Source of the DNA: Pannonibacter carbonis
Lineage (GTDB): Bacteria; Pseudomonadota; Alphaproteobacteria; Rhizobiales; Stappiaceae
NCBI RefSeq assembly: GCF_003012935.1
Contig: NZ_PUDR01000003.1
Span: 310,001-374,000, forward strand
DNA: 64,000 bases
Direction of reading: 5' to 3'
Shown: piece by piece, positions 43,023 to 52,251 of the stretch
How positions within the stretch are numbered: the first letter of the stretch is position 1
Layout of the letters: the number at the start of each line of letters is the position of its first letter
Notes under the pieces: generated by a model
The model's database searches: none
The model's input: the letters and a program-made list of their open reading frames with translations, nothing else
What the model was told of the DNA's origin: nothing
Position numbers and translations under genes: made by a program

Positions 43023-44768
43023 ATGAGCAGCATGAGCGACCAGCACAGCCCGGCCGATGGCCCGTCTCCCGTTTCCGCAGCCCCTGCGCCTGTGAAGCGT
43101 CCTGTCTGGTTGCGGCTTCTGGGCCACGATCTGATTGCGCCGGCTGTTCTCGTGCTTCTTGCGCTCATCCTGTTCGTGCCCGGACAATGGACGGTGCCGC
43201 CGCTCGACAGGGATGAACCCCGTTTCACCCAGGCGTCCAAGCAGATGCTGGAGACCGGCAATTACCTCGACATCCGCCTGCAGGAAGAGCCGCGCTACAA
43301 GAAACCCATTGGCATCTATTGGCTCCAGGTGGTTTCGGCCAAGGCGACCGGCTACGGCGCAGAAGCGCCGCTGTGGGTTTACCGTTTGCCGTCCCTGATT
43401 GCCGGCCTTGCGGTGGTTCTCCTGACCTACTGGACCGCCCGCGCCTTCGCCGGCCCGCCGGTTGCCTTTGTCGCCGGTCTTCTTGTGGCCCTCGCCCTGA
43501 TTCTCGGCGTCGAGGCGCGGCTCGGCAAGACGGATGCAACCCTGTTTGCAACGATCGTTCTGGCGCAAGGCGCACTTGCTCGCCTGTTTCTGGCGAACAG
43601 TCCCGCACCACGCTGGGGCCTTGCCCTCGTCTTCTGGACCGCGATGGCCGGCGGCGTGCTGGTCAAGGGCCCGGTGATCCTGATGGTGGTCGGCTTGACC
43701 GTTGCCGCCCTGATGCTGATGACACGCAGCGCCGCATGGTTTCGTGCCGCCGCGCCGCTGTTTGGCGTGCCCTGGATGCTGCTCTTGATCCTGCCCTGGT
43801 TTGTGGCGATCTGGATTGCCACCGAAGGCAGTTTCTTTCAGGAGGCCATCGGCCGCGATCTGCTCGGCAAGGTATCCGAAGGCCAGGAAAGCCACGGCGC
43901 GCCGCCGCTGACCCATTTGACGGCAATGCTGGCCGTGTTCTGGCCTCTGCCGGGTTTTCTGCTGCTGGCTGCCCCGCGCATCTGGGCCGAGCGACACAGC
44001 CGGCTGACACGTTTCGCCATCGCCTGGTTCCTGCCGTCCTGGATCGTCTTCGAATTGGTGGCGACCAAGCTGCCGCACTACACCATGCCGTTGCTGCCGG
44101 CCCTGGCGCTGGTCACCGCAGCGGCGCTGGTGGATGGCGCCGGGGCCACCGCTGGTCGCGCCCTGCGCTGGATATCAGCCGCGCTGGTTGCGCTGTTGCC
44201 CGTGGCGGTTCTTGGCGCTGTGATCGCCGGTCCGTTTGCCCTCGGCCTGTGGCCGTCGCCTCCGGGCGTTGTGCTCTGTGCCTTTGCCGCGCTGCTTGGC
44301 CTGTGGGCCGCCATCCGTCTTGCGCATGGCGAAGCGCTGGCGGCGTTGCCGCGTGCCGTGGCCGCAATGGTGTTGATGACCGGTGGCGTCTGGGGCTTTT
44401 CCGGCCCGGCCCTTGAAACGATATGGGTCAGCCCTCGCCTGGCAGCTGCCATTGCGGAAGTCTCCTCTTGCGAGACGCCGGACGTGGCGTCCAGCGGTTT
44501 CAGCGAGCCGAGTTTTGTCTTCCTGCAAGGCACGCAAACCCGGCTCATCCCCGGAGATGCGGCAGCGGGGTTCCTCGCCGAGACGGCTCAGATGCCCAAT
44601 CCTTGCCGTATTGCCGTGATCGAGAAGCGACAGGAGGAGAGCTTTCTTGCCGCCGCTGCTGCAACCGGACTTGTGCCGGAACTGCGGGGCAGGGTAGAGG
44701 GCGTCAACATCAACGGCGGTCGCACCCTCGACCTCGGGCTCTATGTGGCAGGACCAGCAGCACAATGA
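43023..44768 (+). CDS. ArnT-like GT39-family polyprenyl-phosphate sugar transferase
   Basis: A 581-residue inner-membrane glycosyltransferase with about 12 helices. The first periplasmic loop carries the catalytic acid pair (PPLDRDEPRFTQASKQM) and YKKPIGIYWLQ, as in ArnT-type enzymes. It should transfer a sugar from undecaprenyl phosphate to an envelope lipid, possibly lipid A. It leads a four-gene operon with PAP2, GT2 and LpxB-N-like genes; the GT2 enzyme would make its donor. The start could be 43023 or 43032. Confidence 0.85.
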   Translation: MSSMSDQHSPADGPSPVSAAPAPVKRPVWLRLLGHDLIAPAVLVLLALILFVPGQWTVPPLDRDEPRFTQASKQMLETGNYLDIRLQEEPRYKKPIGIYWLQVVSAKATGYGAEAPLWVYRLPSLIAGLAVVLLTYWTARAFAGPPVAFVAGLLVALALILGVEARLGKTDATLFATIVLAQGALARLFLANSPAPRWGLALVFWTAMAGGVLVKGPVILMVVGLTVAALMLMTRSAAWFRAAAPLFGVPWMLLLILPWFVAIWIATEGSFFQEAIGRDLLGKVSEGQESHGAPPLTHLTAMLAVFWPLPGFLLLAAPRIWAERHSRLTRFAIAWFLPSWIVFELVATKLPHYTMPLLPALALVTAAALVDGAGATAGRALRWISAALVALLPVAVLGAVIAGPFALGLWPSPPGVVLCAFAALLGLWAAIRLAHGEALAALPRAVAAMVLMTGGVWGFSGPALETIWVSPRLAAAIAEVSSCETPDVASSGFSEPSFVFLQGTQTRLIPGDAAAGFLAETAQMPNPCRIAVIEKRQEESFLAAAAATGLVPELRGRVEGVNINGGRTLDLGLYVAGPAAQ

Positions 44769-45682
44769 CGGACAAGGATGAGACGGACAGCTCCGGCTGG
44801 AAATCCCGGCTTGCGGCGGTCAAGGCGCGGTTTCTCGGCAACTGGCGGCAGGTGCGCTCGATTGTCGCCAACCGCCGCCACCGGGCCGAGCGGCTGCATG
44901 ATCCGCTGCCGGCCGGCCAGAGGCCGCAGGACATCCTGGCAATCCTGTTGCTGACAGTCGGCATTGCGTTGATTCTGGCTGATATTCCAACCTATCCCTG
45001 GCTGCGCTCGCTGCCGCCGGGCTACCGTGATCTCTTCGCCAGCATCACCGATTTCGGCAAGTCGCACTGGATATTGTGGTCGACGGGCCTGTTCTGCCTC
45101 GGCTATCTGGCCTTTGCCGACTTTGACCGGCTTTGCGGTCGGGTCCGGCTGACCCTTGCGATGATCTGGACCTATGCAGCCTTTGTTTTCTACAGCGTTG
45201 CGCTGACGGGCATTCTGGCACTTGTGTTCAAGTGGATCCTCGGCCGCGCCCGGCCAAAACTCTATGAGGAAGTCGGCCCCGTCGCCTTCGATCCCTTCAT
45301 CCTGCATGGGGCCTACACCAGCTTTCCCTCCGGCCATTCGACGACCGTGGCGGCTCTGGCGACGGCGCTTGCCCTGATTTTTCCGACCTGGCGCTGGCTG
45401 ATCATCGTCCTGGCCTTCTGGACCGCCTTCAGCCGCATCATGGTCGGCGCACACTATCCTTCAGACGTCGTCGCCGGCACCTTGCTCGGCATGACGGTGA
45501 CCCTGTTCTGCGCCCGCTGGATGGCCCGGCGCCGGCTGGGCTTCACCCTGTCCGCCAATGGCAGCATTGTGCCGATCATCAGCCAGCGCTCGGCTCAGAC
45601 CGGCCTGCGGGCATTGTGGCAGGTCGTGACAGGCCGCCGCTCGGCCCTGCGCCCGGCAGCAGATGCGGAGACCGCCAAATGA
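44765..45682 (+). CDS. PAP2-family membrane phosphatase
   Basis: A 305-residue membrane protein with six helices and the three acid-phosphatase motifs: KWILGRARP, the catalytic PSGHST, and SRIMVGAHYPSDV. Substrates could be lipid A phosphate groups (as in LpxE/LpxF) or undecaprenyl diphosphate. It overlaps the GT39 gene and the GT2 gene by 4 bp each, so it acts with them. Confidence 0.88.
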   Translation: MTDKDETDSSGWKSRLAAVKARFLGNWRQVRSIVANRRHRAERLHDPLPAGQRPQDILAILLLTVGIALILADIPTYPWLRSLPPGYRDLFASITDFGKSHWILWSTGLFCLGYLAFADFDRLCGRVRLTLAMIWTYAAFVFYSVALTGILALVFKWILGRARPKLYEEVGPVAFDPFILHGAYTSFPSGHSTTVAALATALALIFPTWRWLIIVLAFWTAFSRIMVGAHYPSDVVAGTLLGMTVTLFCARWMARRRLGFTLSANGSIVPIISQRSAQTGLRALWQVVTGRRSALRPAADAETAK

Positions 45683-46428
45683 CCGACACGCCAGATGTCA
45701 CTGTCGTCGTTCCCGCCAAGGACGAGCGGGACAATCTCCCGATCCTGCTGGACGAGATCGCGGCCGCGCTTGAGGGGCGCCCCTTCGAGGTTCTGGTCAT
45801 TGACGATGGCTCAAGTGATGGCACAGACCAGGTCCTGGCGGCCTATGCTGCCGCCCATACCTGGCTCCGGCCGCTCCGCCATGCCCGCGCCTGCGGCCAG
45901 AGCGCGGCCGTGCGCACCGGCGTTCTCAATGCGCGCGGACGTGTCGTCGCGACGATTGATGGCGACGGGGAGAACAACCCGGCCTACATTCCCGAACTGC
46001 TGAAAGCGCTCGAGGACGGCGGACCGGCGGTCGCGCTCGCGGCCGGCCAGCGCATCGGTCGCAAGGCCAGCCGTGCGAAGCGCCTTGCCTCCAGGCTTGC
46101 CAATCGCCTGCGCGGCGCGCTGCTTCAGGACAACACCCGTGACAGCGGCTGCGGCCTCAAGGCCCTGCGCCGCGATGTCTTCCTGCAACTGCCCTATTTT
46201 GACAGCTGGCACCGGTTCCTGCCGGCGCTGGTCATCCGCGAGGGCTATGGCGTGGTGCATGTCGATGTGCTCGACCGGCAGCGTCGGCATGGCACCTCGA
46301 AGTATGGCATCTTCGACCGGGCGCTGATCGGCGCCCTTGATCTCTTTGGTGTCTGGTGGCTGCGCCGCCGGCGCAAGGCCATTCCGGCGGTGTCCGAGAT
46401 CGCGCCCGCGCCGGACCACAACGCCTGA
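45679..46428 (+). CDS. GT2-family polyprenyl-phosphate glycosyltransferase
   Basis: A 249-residue family 2 glycosyltransferase of the dolichyl-phosphate-mannose-synthase type: VTVVVPAKDERDNL, LVIDDGSSDGT, TIDGDGENNP with the metal-binding acids, and DSGCGLKALRRDVF. It lacks long C-terminal membrane helices. It probably loads a sugar onto undecaprenyl phosphate for the GT39 transferase of the same operon. The sugar is unknown. Confidence 0.88.
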   Translation: MTDTPDVTVVVPAKDERDNLPILLDEIAAALEGRPFEVLVIDDGSSDGTDQVLAAYAAAHTWLRPLRHARACGQSAAVRTGVLNARGRVVATIDGDGENNPAYIPELLKALEDGGPAVALAAGQRIGRKASRAKRLASRLANRLRGALLQDNTRDSGCGLKALRRDVFLQLPYFDSWHRFLPALVIREGYGVVHVDVLDRQRRHGTSKYGIFDRALIGALDLFGVWWLRRRRKAIPAVSEIAPAPDHNA

Positions 46429-46465
46429 CCGCGTCCTTCAGACGGCTCTTGCCGGGAAACCTGAT

Positions 46466-46780
46466 ATGACTGACTTGCTTCAGTGGCTGCACGACGTCTT
46501 CGTCAAGCAGATCGATTTATGGGTCATCCTGGGCTTCATCGCCCAGTTCATGTTCTCCATGCGCTTCATCGTGCAGTGGATCGCCTCGGAACGCGTTGGC
46601 CGGTCGATCGTGCCGGTTGCCTTCTGGTTCTTTTCCATTGGCGGCGGCTCGTTGCTGCTGGTCTATGCCATCCAGCGCGAGGATCCTGTCTTCATCGCCG
46701 GCCAGGCGCTCGGCCTGATCATCTATTTCCGCAATCTCTGGCTGATCTTTAAGGAGAAGCGTCAGGATCCAACGATCTGA
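46466..46780 (+). CDS. Lipid-A-disaccharide-synthase N-terminal-like membrane protein
   Basis: A 104-residue protein with three membrane helices and the LAB_N pattern: WVILGFIAQFMFSMRFIVQW, then SIVPVAFWFFSIGGG and YFRNLWLIFKEK. Such proteins occur beside polyprenyl-phosphate sugar genes and may flip or hold the lipid-linked sugar. Fourth gene of the envelope operon. Confidence 0.85.
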   Translation: MTDLLQWLHDVFVKQIDLWVILGFIAQFMFSMRFIVQWIASERVGRSIVPVAFWFFSIGGGSLLLVYAIQREDPVFIAGQALGLIIYFRNLWLIFKEKRQDPTI

Positions 46781-46864
46781 CAGGCTTTTCCGACATACCC
46801 GACCGAGTTTGGGACGGTGTGTTTCAGCCCGCCCAGAGGTTCATGACAAGCCTCGACCTCACCG

Positions 46865-47000
46865 CGGTCATCCCGGCCAAGCGCAGCGCCGAGCCGGGAC
46901 CGGAGAGCCGAGGCCTCTATATTTCAATCAGCTAACCCGGGAGAGACCTTGGCTCTCCGGTCCCGAATCTCCGCTTCGCTGCGTCCGCGAGGACTATGAA
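46865..47000. repeat. Intergenic palindromic element
   Basis: The left half (cggtcatcccggccaagcgc, then gagccgggaccggagagcc) is matched inverted by the right half (ggctctccggtcccgaatct, then cttcgctgcgtccgcgagg). Same class as 41971-42165 but shorter and more diverged. It lies between the envelope operon and the convergent metC gene. Confidence 0.7.
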
Positions 47001-47019
47001 GGGTTTGTCAGTCGTCTGA

Positions 47020-47042
47020 GGGCGGGCTGCAGCAGCCCGCCC
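47020..47042 (-). terminator. Hairpin after metC
   Basis: GGGCGGGCTG and CAGCCCGCCC pair perfectly with a 3-base loop, 11 bases past the metC stop on the minus strand. There is no T-run, so it may be a processing or Rho-assisted end. Confidence 0.5.
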
Positions 47043-47052
47043 ATACTGCTGC

Positions 47053-48231
47053 CTATCCTGCCATTGCCGCAAACCCGCGCGACAGATCCGCAATCAGGTC
47101 CTCCGGGTCTTCCAGCCCGATGTTGAGGCGAATGCTCTCGCCGCCCGGCAGCGGTGTACCGGCACTGCGAATGCCCGCCAGCTTGACCGGGATCGCAAGG
47201 CTCTCGAAACCGCCCCAGGAATAGCCGAGGCCAAACAGACTGAGGCCGTCCAGGAAGGCGCTGGCCTGGGCCCGGGTGACGTCCGGCGCGAAATCAAAGG
47301 CGAACAACCCGCTGGCTCCGGAAAAATCCCGGGCCCAGAGCGCATGGCCGGGGTCCTGTCGCAACGCCGGATACCGGATCGCCGCCACCTGCGGCTGGGC
47401 CATGAGCCAGTCGATCACCGCCAGTGTCGAGCGGTAGTGCCGTTCCAGCCGCACCGACATGGTCCGCAGGCCGCGCAGCGCCAGATAGACATCGTCGGGG
47501 GCGATATGCACGCCCATCGTGCCGTGCAACTCGGTCAGGCCGGGCAGGGCGCGCTCGCTGGCCGCGATGGTGCCGATGGTCACGTCGGAATGGCCGACGA
47601 TGTATTTCGTTCCTGCCTGGATGGAGAGATCCACCCCATGCGCGATCGGTTTGAAAAAAAGCGGCGTGGCCCATGTGTTGTCCATCAGCACGAAGGCACC
47701 AATTTCTTTCGCCGCCGCCGTGATTGCCGGAATATCCTGCATCTCGAACGTCAGCGAGCCAGGCGCCTCGGTATAGATGGCGGCCGTGTTGGGCCGGAAC
47801 AGCGACCTGATTCCGCCGGCAAGGTCCGGCAAATAGTATTCCACTTCAACGCCATAGCGTGGCAGAACGGTGTCGCAGAAATGCCGCGTCGGGCCATAGA
47901 CCGTGTCGGCGACCAGAAAATGATCCCCGGCCTTCAAACAGGACAGGCAGGCTATCGCCACTGCATTGAGCCCTGACGTGGCAAGCTTTGCCCCCGAGGC
48001 GCCCTCCAGTGCTGTCAGAGCTTCCTCAAGGGCATCTGTTGTCGGATTGCCGCGTCTGGCGTAATTATACTTCTGGGCACCCGGCGCCATATGTGCGGTA
48101 TCGGGAAACAATACCGTCGAGGCATGCACGACCGGCGGATTGACGAAACCATGAAATGCGTCCGGATGCCGTCCGGCGTGGACAATAATTGTGTCTGGTT
48201 TCTGATCAGTTGGTGCCGTTTTCTTGCTCAT
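47053..48231 (-). CDS. metC: Cystathionine beta-lyase MetC
   Basis: A 392-residue PLP enzyme of the Cys/Met-metabolism family that splits cystathionine to homocysteine, pyruvate and ammonia. The PLP lysine is in QAGTKYIVGHSD; NYARRGNPT and LMDNTWATP are further landmarks. The variant fits the alphaproteobacterial MetC placed beside the aap operon. I start at ATG 48231; the open frame to 48363 lacks family sequence. No SAM-II riboswitch is visible upstream. Confidence 0.9.
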   Translation of the reverse strand: MSKKTAPTDQKPDTIIVHAGRHPDAFHGFVNPPVVHASTVLFPDTAHMAPGAQKYNYARRGNPTTDALEEALTALEGASGAKLATSGLNAVAIACLSCLKAGDHFLVADTVYGPTRHFCDTVLPRYGVEVEYYLPDLAGGIRSLFRPNTAAIYTEAPGSLTFEMQDIPAITAAAKEIGAFVLMDNTWATPLFFKPIAHGVDLSIQAGTKYIVGHSDVTIGTIAASERALPGLTELHGTMGVHIAPDDVYLALRGLRTMSVRLERHYRSTLAVIDWLMAQPQVAAIRYPALRQDPGHALWARDFSGASGLFAFDFAPDVTRAQASAFLDGLSLFGLGYSWGGFESLAIPVKLAGIRSAGTPLPGGESIRLNIGLEDPEDLIADLSRGFAAMAG

Positions 48232-48513
48232 GTTCACCGTCACAGTTGCGTTTCTGTCCGAAACAGGGGAATCGCCAATGGAAATTTTCCTCAGACCAAA
48301 CTGCAACCCCTTGACCCGCCCCGTCAAATGCCATCGAATGGCCTTCATTGGATTGGCGTTCAATCATGTCCCCCGCAAGGCAGCCGGAAGTGCTGTCGGG
48401 AGGACCGGGACCCGGTTACGGCCGGGGAGGGGGTCCGGAGGCGGGCGTGACGTGGTTGCGGCGGCAAGACCGATGAAAAAATACAGATGGGTAACAATAA
48501 AGGCTGCAAATCC

Positions 48514-49530
48514 ATGAAAGCTAATCTCGTTCCGCTTCTGCTCGGCGCCGCGATGGGCGTTGCCGCGACCTCCGCGTCCGCCGGCACCCTTGACGACGTC
48601 AAGGCCAAGGGCTTCATCCAGTGTGGTGTGAGCCAGGGCCTGCCGGGCTTCTCCAATCCGGACGCGCAGGGCAACTGGACCGGCCTCGATGTCGACGTCT
48701 GCCGTGCCGTTGCAGCTGCCGTGTTTGGCGATGCCAGCAAGGTCAAGTACTCGCCGCTGAACGCCAAGGAGCGCTTCACTGCCCTCCAGTCCGGCGAAAT
48801 CGACATGCTGTCGCGCAACACCACCTGGACCGCGTCGCGCGACAGCTCGCTCGGCCTGAACTTTGCCGGCGTCACCTACTATGACGGCCAGGGCTTCATG
48901 GTTCGCAAGTCGCTCGGCGTTGCCGGCGCTCTCGAACTGTCGGGCGCTTCCGTCTGCACCCAGACCGGCACCACCACCGAGCTGAACGTCGCCGACTACT
49001 TCCGCAGCAACAACATGCCGTATGAAATCGTCGCCTTCGAAAAGGCCGATGAAGTGGTCAAGGCCTATGACGCCGGCCGTTGCGACGTGTTCACCACTGA
49101 CGCTTCGGGCCTCTATGCCGAGCGTCTGAAGCTCACCAACCCGGGTGACCACATCGTCCTGCCGGAAATCATCTCGAAGGAGCCGCTTGGCCCGGTCGTC
49201 CGTCATGGCGATGACCAGTGGTTCGACGTCGTCAAGTGGTCGCTGTTTGCGATGGTCAACGCTGAAGAACTGGGCATCACCCAGGCCAATGTCGAAGAGA
49301 TGAAGGGCTCTGACAACCCGGAAATCAAGCGTCTGCTCGGCGTTGACGGTGCTTTTGGTGAAGGTCTCGGCCTGTCCAACGACTGGGTCGTGAACATCGT
49401 CAAGGGCGTTGGCAACTATGGCGAAGCCTTCGACCGTAACGTCGGCCCGGACACTCCGCTGGGCATCGCCCGTGGCCTGAACGCGCTGTGGTCCAAGGGT
49501 GGCATCCAGTACGCTCCGCCGGTCCGCTAA
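48514..49530 (+). CDS. aapJ: General L-amino acid ABC transporter binding protein AapJ
   Basis: A 338-residue periplasmic protein with a signal peptide ending near ATSASAG. It matches AapJ: FIQCGVSQGLPGFSNPDAQG, LDVDVCRAVAAAVFGD, and a conserved Cys pair. In Rhizobium the Aap system takes up many amino acids and can also release them. It diverges from metC, as in other Rhizobiales, and is followed by a long stable hairpin. The ribosome-binding site is weak for both 48514 and the alternative 48487. Confidence 0.94.
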   Translation: MKANLVPLLLGAAMGVAATSASAGTLDDVKAKGFIQCGVSQGLPGFSNPDAQGNWTGLDVDVCRAVAAAVFGDASKVKYSPLNAKERFTALQSGEIDMLSRNTTWTASRDSSLGLNFAGVTYYDGQGFMVRKSLGVAGALELSGASVCTQTGTTTELNVADYFRSNNMPYEIVAFEKADEVVKAYDAGRCDVFTTDASGLYAERLKLTNPGDHIVLPEIISKEPLGPVVRHGDDQWFDVVKWSLFAMVNAEELGITQANVEEMKGSDNPEIKRLLGVDGAFGEGLGLSNDWVVNIVKGVGNYGEAFDRNVGPDTPLGIARGLNALWSKGGIQYAPPVR

Positions 49531-49580
49531 GGGCTGCTGACTGGTGAACCGGGCCCATCCGGGTCCGGGTTCCGTCTCGC

Positions 49581-49613
49581 CGTCCCGGCCGGTCGATAAA
49601 ACCGGCCGGGACG
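49581..49613 (+). promoter_or_regulatory. 13-bp hairpin between aapJ and aapQ
   Basis: CGTCCCGGCCGGT (49581-49593) pairs perfectly with ACCGGCCGGGACG (49601-49613) around CGATAAA. No T-run follows. It probably protects aapJ mRNA and limits read-through into the permease genes. Confidence 0.7.
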
Positions 49614-49765
49614 AGCGTCATAAGGCAGGCCACTAAAACAACAACGGGGCTTGCTTTCAGGGGACAAAGGCCGTTTCCGCGTCGACGGGGAAATGAAACG
49701 GCCGGCGGCATGACGGGTGCGGACATCAATCACGCGCCGATGCCGCTTGTGTTTGGCGAGGGTAC

Positions 49766-50980
49766 ATGACAATTCGGGATAACGACGGAGCGGCGCCCGA
49801 AGCAAGGGTATCGCTGGTCAACGACCCGCGTGCGCGAGGCATTTTCTTCCAGGTGCTGTTGCTGGCGATTATCATTTTCGTCGGCTGGACGATCGTGAAC
49901 AACACGATCGGCAACCTGCAGCGCCAGAATATTGCTTCCGGCTACGGGTTCCTTGACAGGACTGCCGGCTTTGGCACATCCCAAAGCCTGATCGAATACA
50001 CGGAATCCTCGACTTACGGCGATGCGCTTGTGGTCGGCTTTCTCAATACGCTGCTTGTCGCCGTCATCGGCATCAGCCTGGCGACACTGCTTGGCTTCGT
50101 CATCGGCGTCGCTCGCCTGTCGAAGAACTGGGTGATCGGCAAGCTGGCCTACTGGTATGTGGAGATCCTGCGCAATATTCCGCTGCTGCTGCAGATCTTC
50201 TTCTGGTACTTCGCTGTTCTGCGCGCCGTTCCGGACAAGCGCAGCAAGTGGTCGTTGTTCGACACATTCCATCTCAATGTTGCTGGCCTGTGGATGCCGG
50301 AACCGATCTATGCCCCGGGCGCCGGCATCGTGGGCTTCGCGCTCATTGGCGCCATCGTCGCGTCGCTGGGGATCGGGCGCTGGTCGCGTCGGCGCCAGGA
50401 AGCCACGGGTCAGCAGTTCCCTGTTTTCCTGACCGCGATCGGGCTGATCATCGGCTTGCCCGTGATCGCATTCCTGGCCGCTGGTATGCCCATCACGCTT
50501 GAGCATCCAGTCTTTGTCGAGACGGGACCGCTGCTGCGTCAGGGCTTCACGCTTGGCACCGGCATGACGCTGATCCCGGAATTCCTGGCCCTGACCCTAG
50601 CGCTGACGATCTACACCTCGGCCTTCATCGCCGAAATCGTCCGCGCCGGAATCCAGGCCGTCAGCCACGGCCAGACCGAGGCAGCGAGTGCGCTGGGGCT
50701 TCGTTCATCTCCGACACTGCGTCTCGTCATCGTGCCGCAGGCGATGCGTGTGATCATCCCGCCGCTGACCAGCCAGTATCTCAACCTGACCAAGAACTCC
50801 TCGCTGGCTGTTGCCGTCGGGTTCCCTGATCTGGTGTCCATGGGCGGAACGGTGCTGAACCAGACCGGCCAGGCCATTGAGGTCATAGCGGTCTGGATGG
50901 CAATCTATCTCTCGCTGAGCCTGATCACGTCGGCTTTCATGAACTGGTACAACCAGAAAATGGCGCTGGTGGAGCGGTAA
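49766..50980 (+). CDS. aapQ: General L-amino acid ABC permease AapQ
   Basis: A 404-residue HisQM-type permease with about eight helices, longer than simple amino-acid permeases because of an inserted periplasmic segment, as in known AapQ. The EAA loop reads QTEAASALGLRSSPTLRLVIVP. It pairs with AapM, whose gene follows after two bases. Confidence 0.93.
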   Translation: MTIRDNDGAAPEARVSLVNDPRARGIFFQVLLLAIIIFVGWTIVNNTIGNLQRQNIASGYGFLDRTAGFGTSQSLIEYTESSTYGDALVVGFLNTLLVAVIGISLATLLGFVIGVARLSKNWVIGKLAYWYVEILRNIPLLLQIFFWYFAVLRAVPDKRSKWSLFDTFHLNVAGLWMPEPIYAPGAGIVGFALIGAIVASLGIGRWSRRRQEATGQQFPVFLTAIGLIIGLPVIAFLAAGMPITLEHPVFVETGPLLRQGFTLGTGMTLIPEFLALTLALTIYTSAFIAEIVRAGIQAVSHGQTEAASALGLRSSPTLRLVIVPQAMRVIIPPLTSQYLNLTKNSSLAVAVGFPDLVSMGGTVLNQTGQAIEVIAVWMAIYLSLSLITSAFMNWYNQKMALVER

Positions 50981-50982
50981 GG

Positions 50983-52149
50983 ATGATTACAATGGCTCAA
51001 AGCTCTGTCTTTCAGATCCGCACCGAGGACGCACCCAAACTGCCGGCTCCGGTTTCCACCTCCGGTGCCGTCGGCTGGATGCGGCAGAACCTGTTCTCCT
51101 CGATCGGCAACACGGTCCTCACCCTCATCGGTCTCTATCTGGCCTGGCTGCTGCTGGCGCCGCTGGTGCAGTTCGCGCTCATCGACGCGGTCTGGACCGG
51201 TGAAGACCGTCAGGCCTGCCTCGCCCCGGAAGGCTCCGGCGAACATGTGGGCGCCTGCTGGGCGTTCGTGCGGGCCTATTTCCCGCAGTTCATCTATGGC
51301 CGCTATCCGGCGGAGGAAGTCTGGCGGGTCAACATCGTCTATGCGCTCTTCGCCTTGCTGCTGATCCCGCTGGCGATACCGAAGGTTCCGTTCAAGCGGT
51401 TGAATGCAGCCCTGTTCCTGGTTGTTTTCCCGATTGTCGCCTATTTCCTGCTGACCGGTCTGGTGGTTGGCGGCGAAGTGGTGTTGCCGATCGTAGAAAC
51501 GCGCATCTGGGGCGGTCTGCTGGTCACCCTGGTGATTGCGGTCACTGGCATCACGGCGTCCCTGCCGCTCGGCATCCTTTTGGCGCTTGGCCGCCGCTCG
51601 CAGTTGCCGATCGTCAAGATGTTCTCGGTGATCTTCATCGAGTTCTGGCGCGGCGTGCCGCTGATCACCGTGCTGTTCATGTCCTCGGTGATGCTGCCGC
51701 TGTTCCTGCCTGACGGCATGACCTTCGACCGGCTGTTGCGCGTACTGATCGGCGTGACCTTGTTCTCCGCCGCCTACATGGCAGAAGTGGTGCGCGGCGG
51801 CCTGCAGGCGATCCCGAAGGGTCAATATGAAGGGGCAATGGCGCTTGGCCTTGGCTTCTGGCAGATGATGCGTCTCATCATCCTGCCACAGGCTCTCAAG
51901 ATGGTCATTCCGGGCATCGTCAACACCTTCATCGGCCTGTTCAAGGACACGACCCTGGTGCTGATCGTCGGCATGTTCGACCTGCTCGGCCAGATCCAGT
52001 CGGCTTTCTCGGATCCAACCTGGGCGACGCCTGTCACCGGACATACAGGCTATCTCTTCGCCTCGATGATCTTCTTCACCTTCTGCTTCGGCATGTCACG
52101 CTACTCCATCTACATGGAGAACCTGCTGCATACCGGGCACAAACGTTAG
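50983..52149 (+). CDS. aapM: General L-amino acid ABC permease AapM
   Basis: A 388-residue permease with an N-terminal anchor, a Cys-containing periplasmic insert (RQACLAPEGSGEHVGACW) and the C-terminal HisQM core with EAA loop QYEGAMALGLGFWQMMRLIILP. It forms the channel with AapQ. ATG 50992 is an alternative start. Two tandem hairpins separate it from aapP. Confidence 0.93.
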   Translation: MITMAQSSVFQIRTEDAPKLPAPVSTSGAVGWMRQNLFSSIGNTVLTLIGLYLAWLLLAPLVQFALIDAVWTGEDRQACLAPEGSGEHVGACWAFVRAYFPQFIYGRYPAEEVWRVNIVYALFALLLIPLAIPKVPFKRLNAALFLVVFPIVAYFLLTGLVVGGEVVLPIVETRIWGGLLVTLVIAVTGITASLPLGILLALGRRSQLPIVKMFSVIFIEFWRGVPLITVLFMSSVMLPLFLPDGMTFDRLLRVLIGVTLFSAAYMAEVVRGGLQAIPKGQYEGAMALGLGFWQMMRLIILPQALKMVIPGIVNTFIGLFKDTTLVLIVGMFDLLGQIQSAFSDPTWATPVTGHTGYLFASMIFFTFCFGMSRYSIYMENLLHTGHKR

Positions 52150-52165
52150 CTTCAGCCAAATGGCC

Positions 52166-52218
52166 GGCGCGGCCGATCCGCGCCGCCTTTCGCACAGCAG
52201 GCGCGGTCTGTCCGCGCC
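52166..52218 (+). promoter_or_regulatory. Twin tandem hairpins between aapM and aapP
   Basis: GGCGCGG-N5-CCGCGCC occurs twice, at 52166-52184 and 52200-52218, with related flanks (a duplicated block of about 22 bases). No T-run follows either. They probably tune aapP expression relative to the permeases. Confidence 0.65.
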
Positions 52219-52251
52219 GCCTCTTGAAAAGACGTATTCTGGAGTAAACCC

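Noticed and set aside
48232-48513. Possible SAM-II riboswitch before metC
   Set aside because: I saw no sequence like the conserved SAM-II pseudoknot core on the minus strand upstream of metC.
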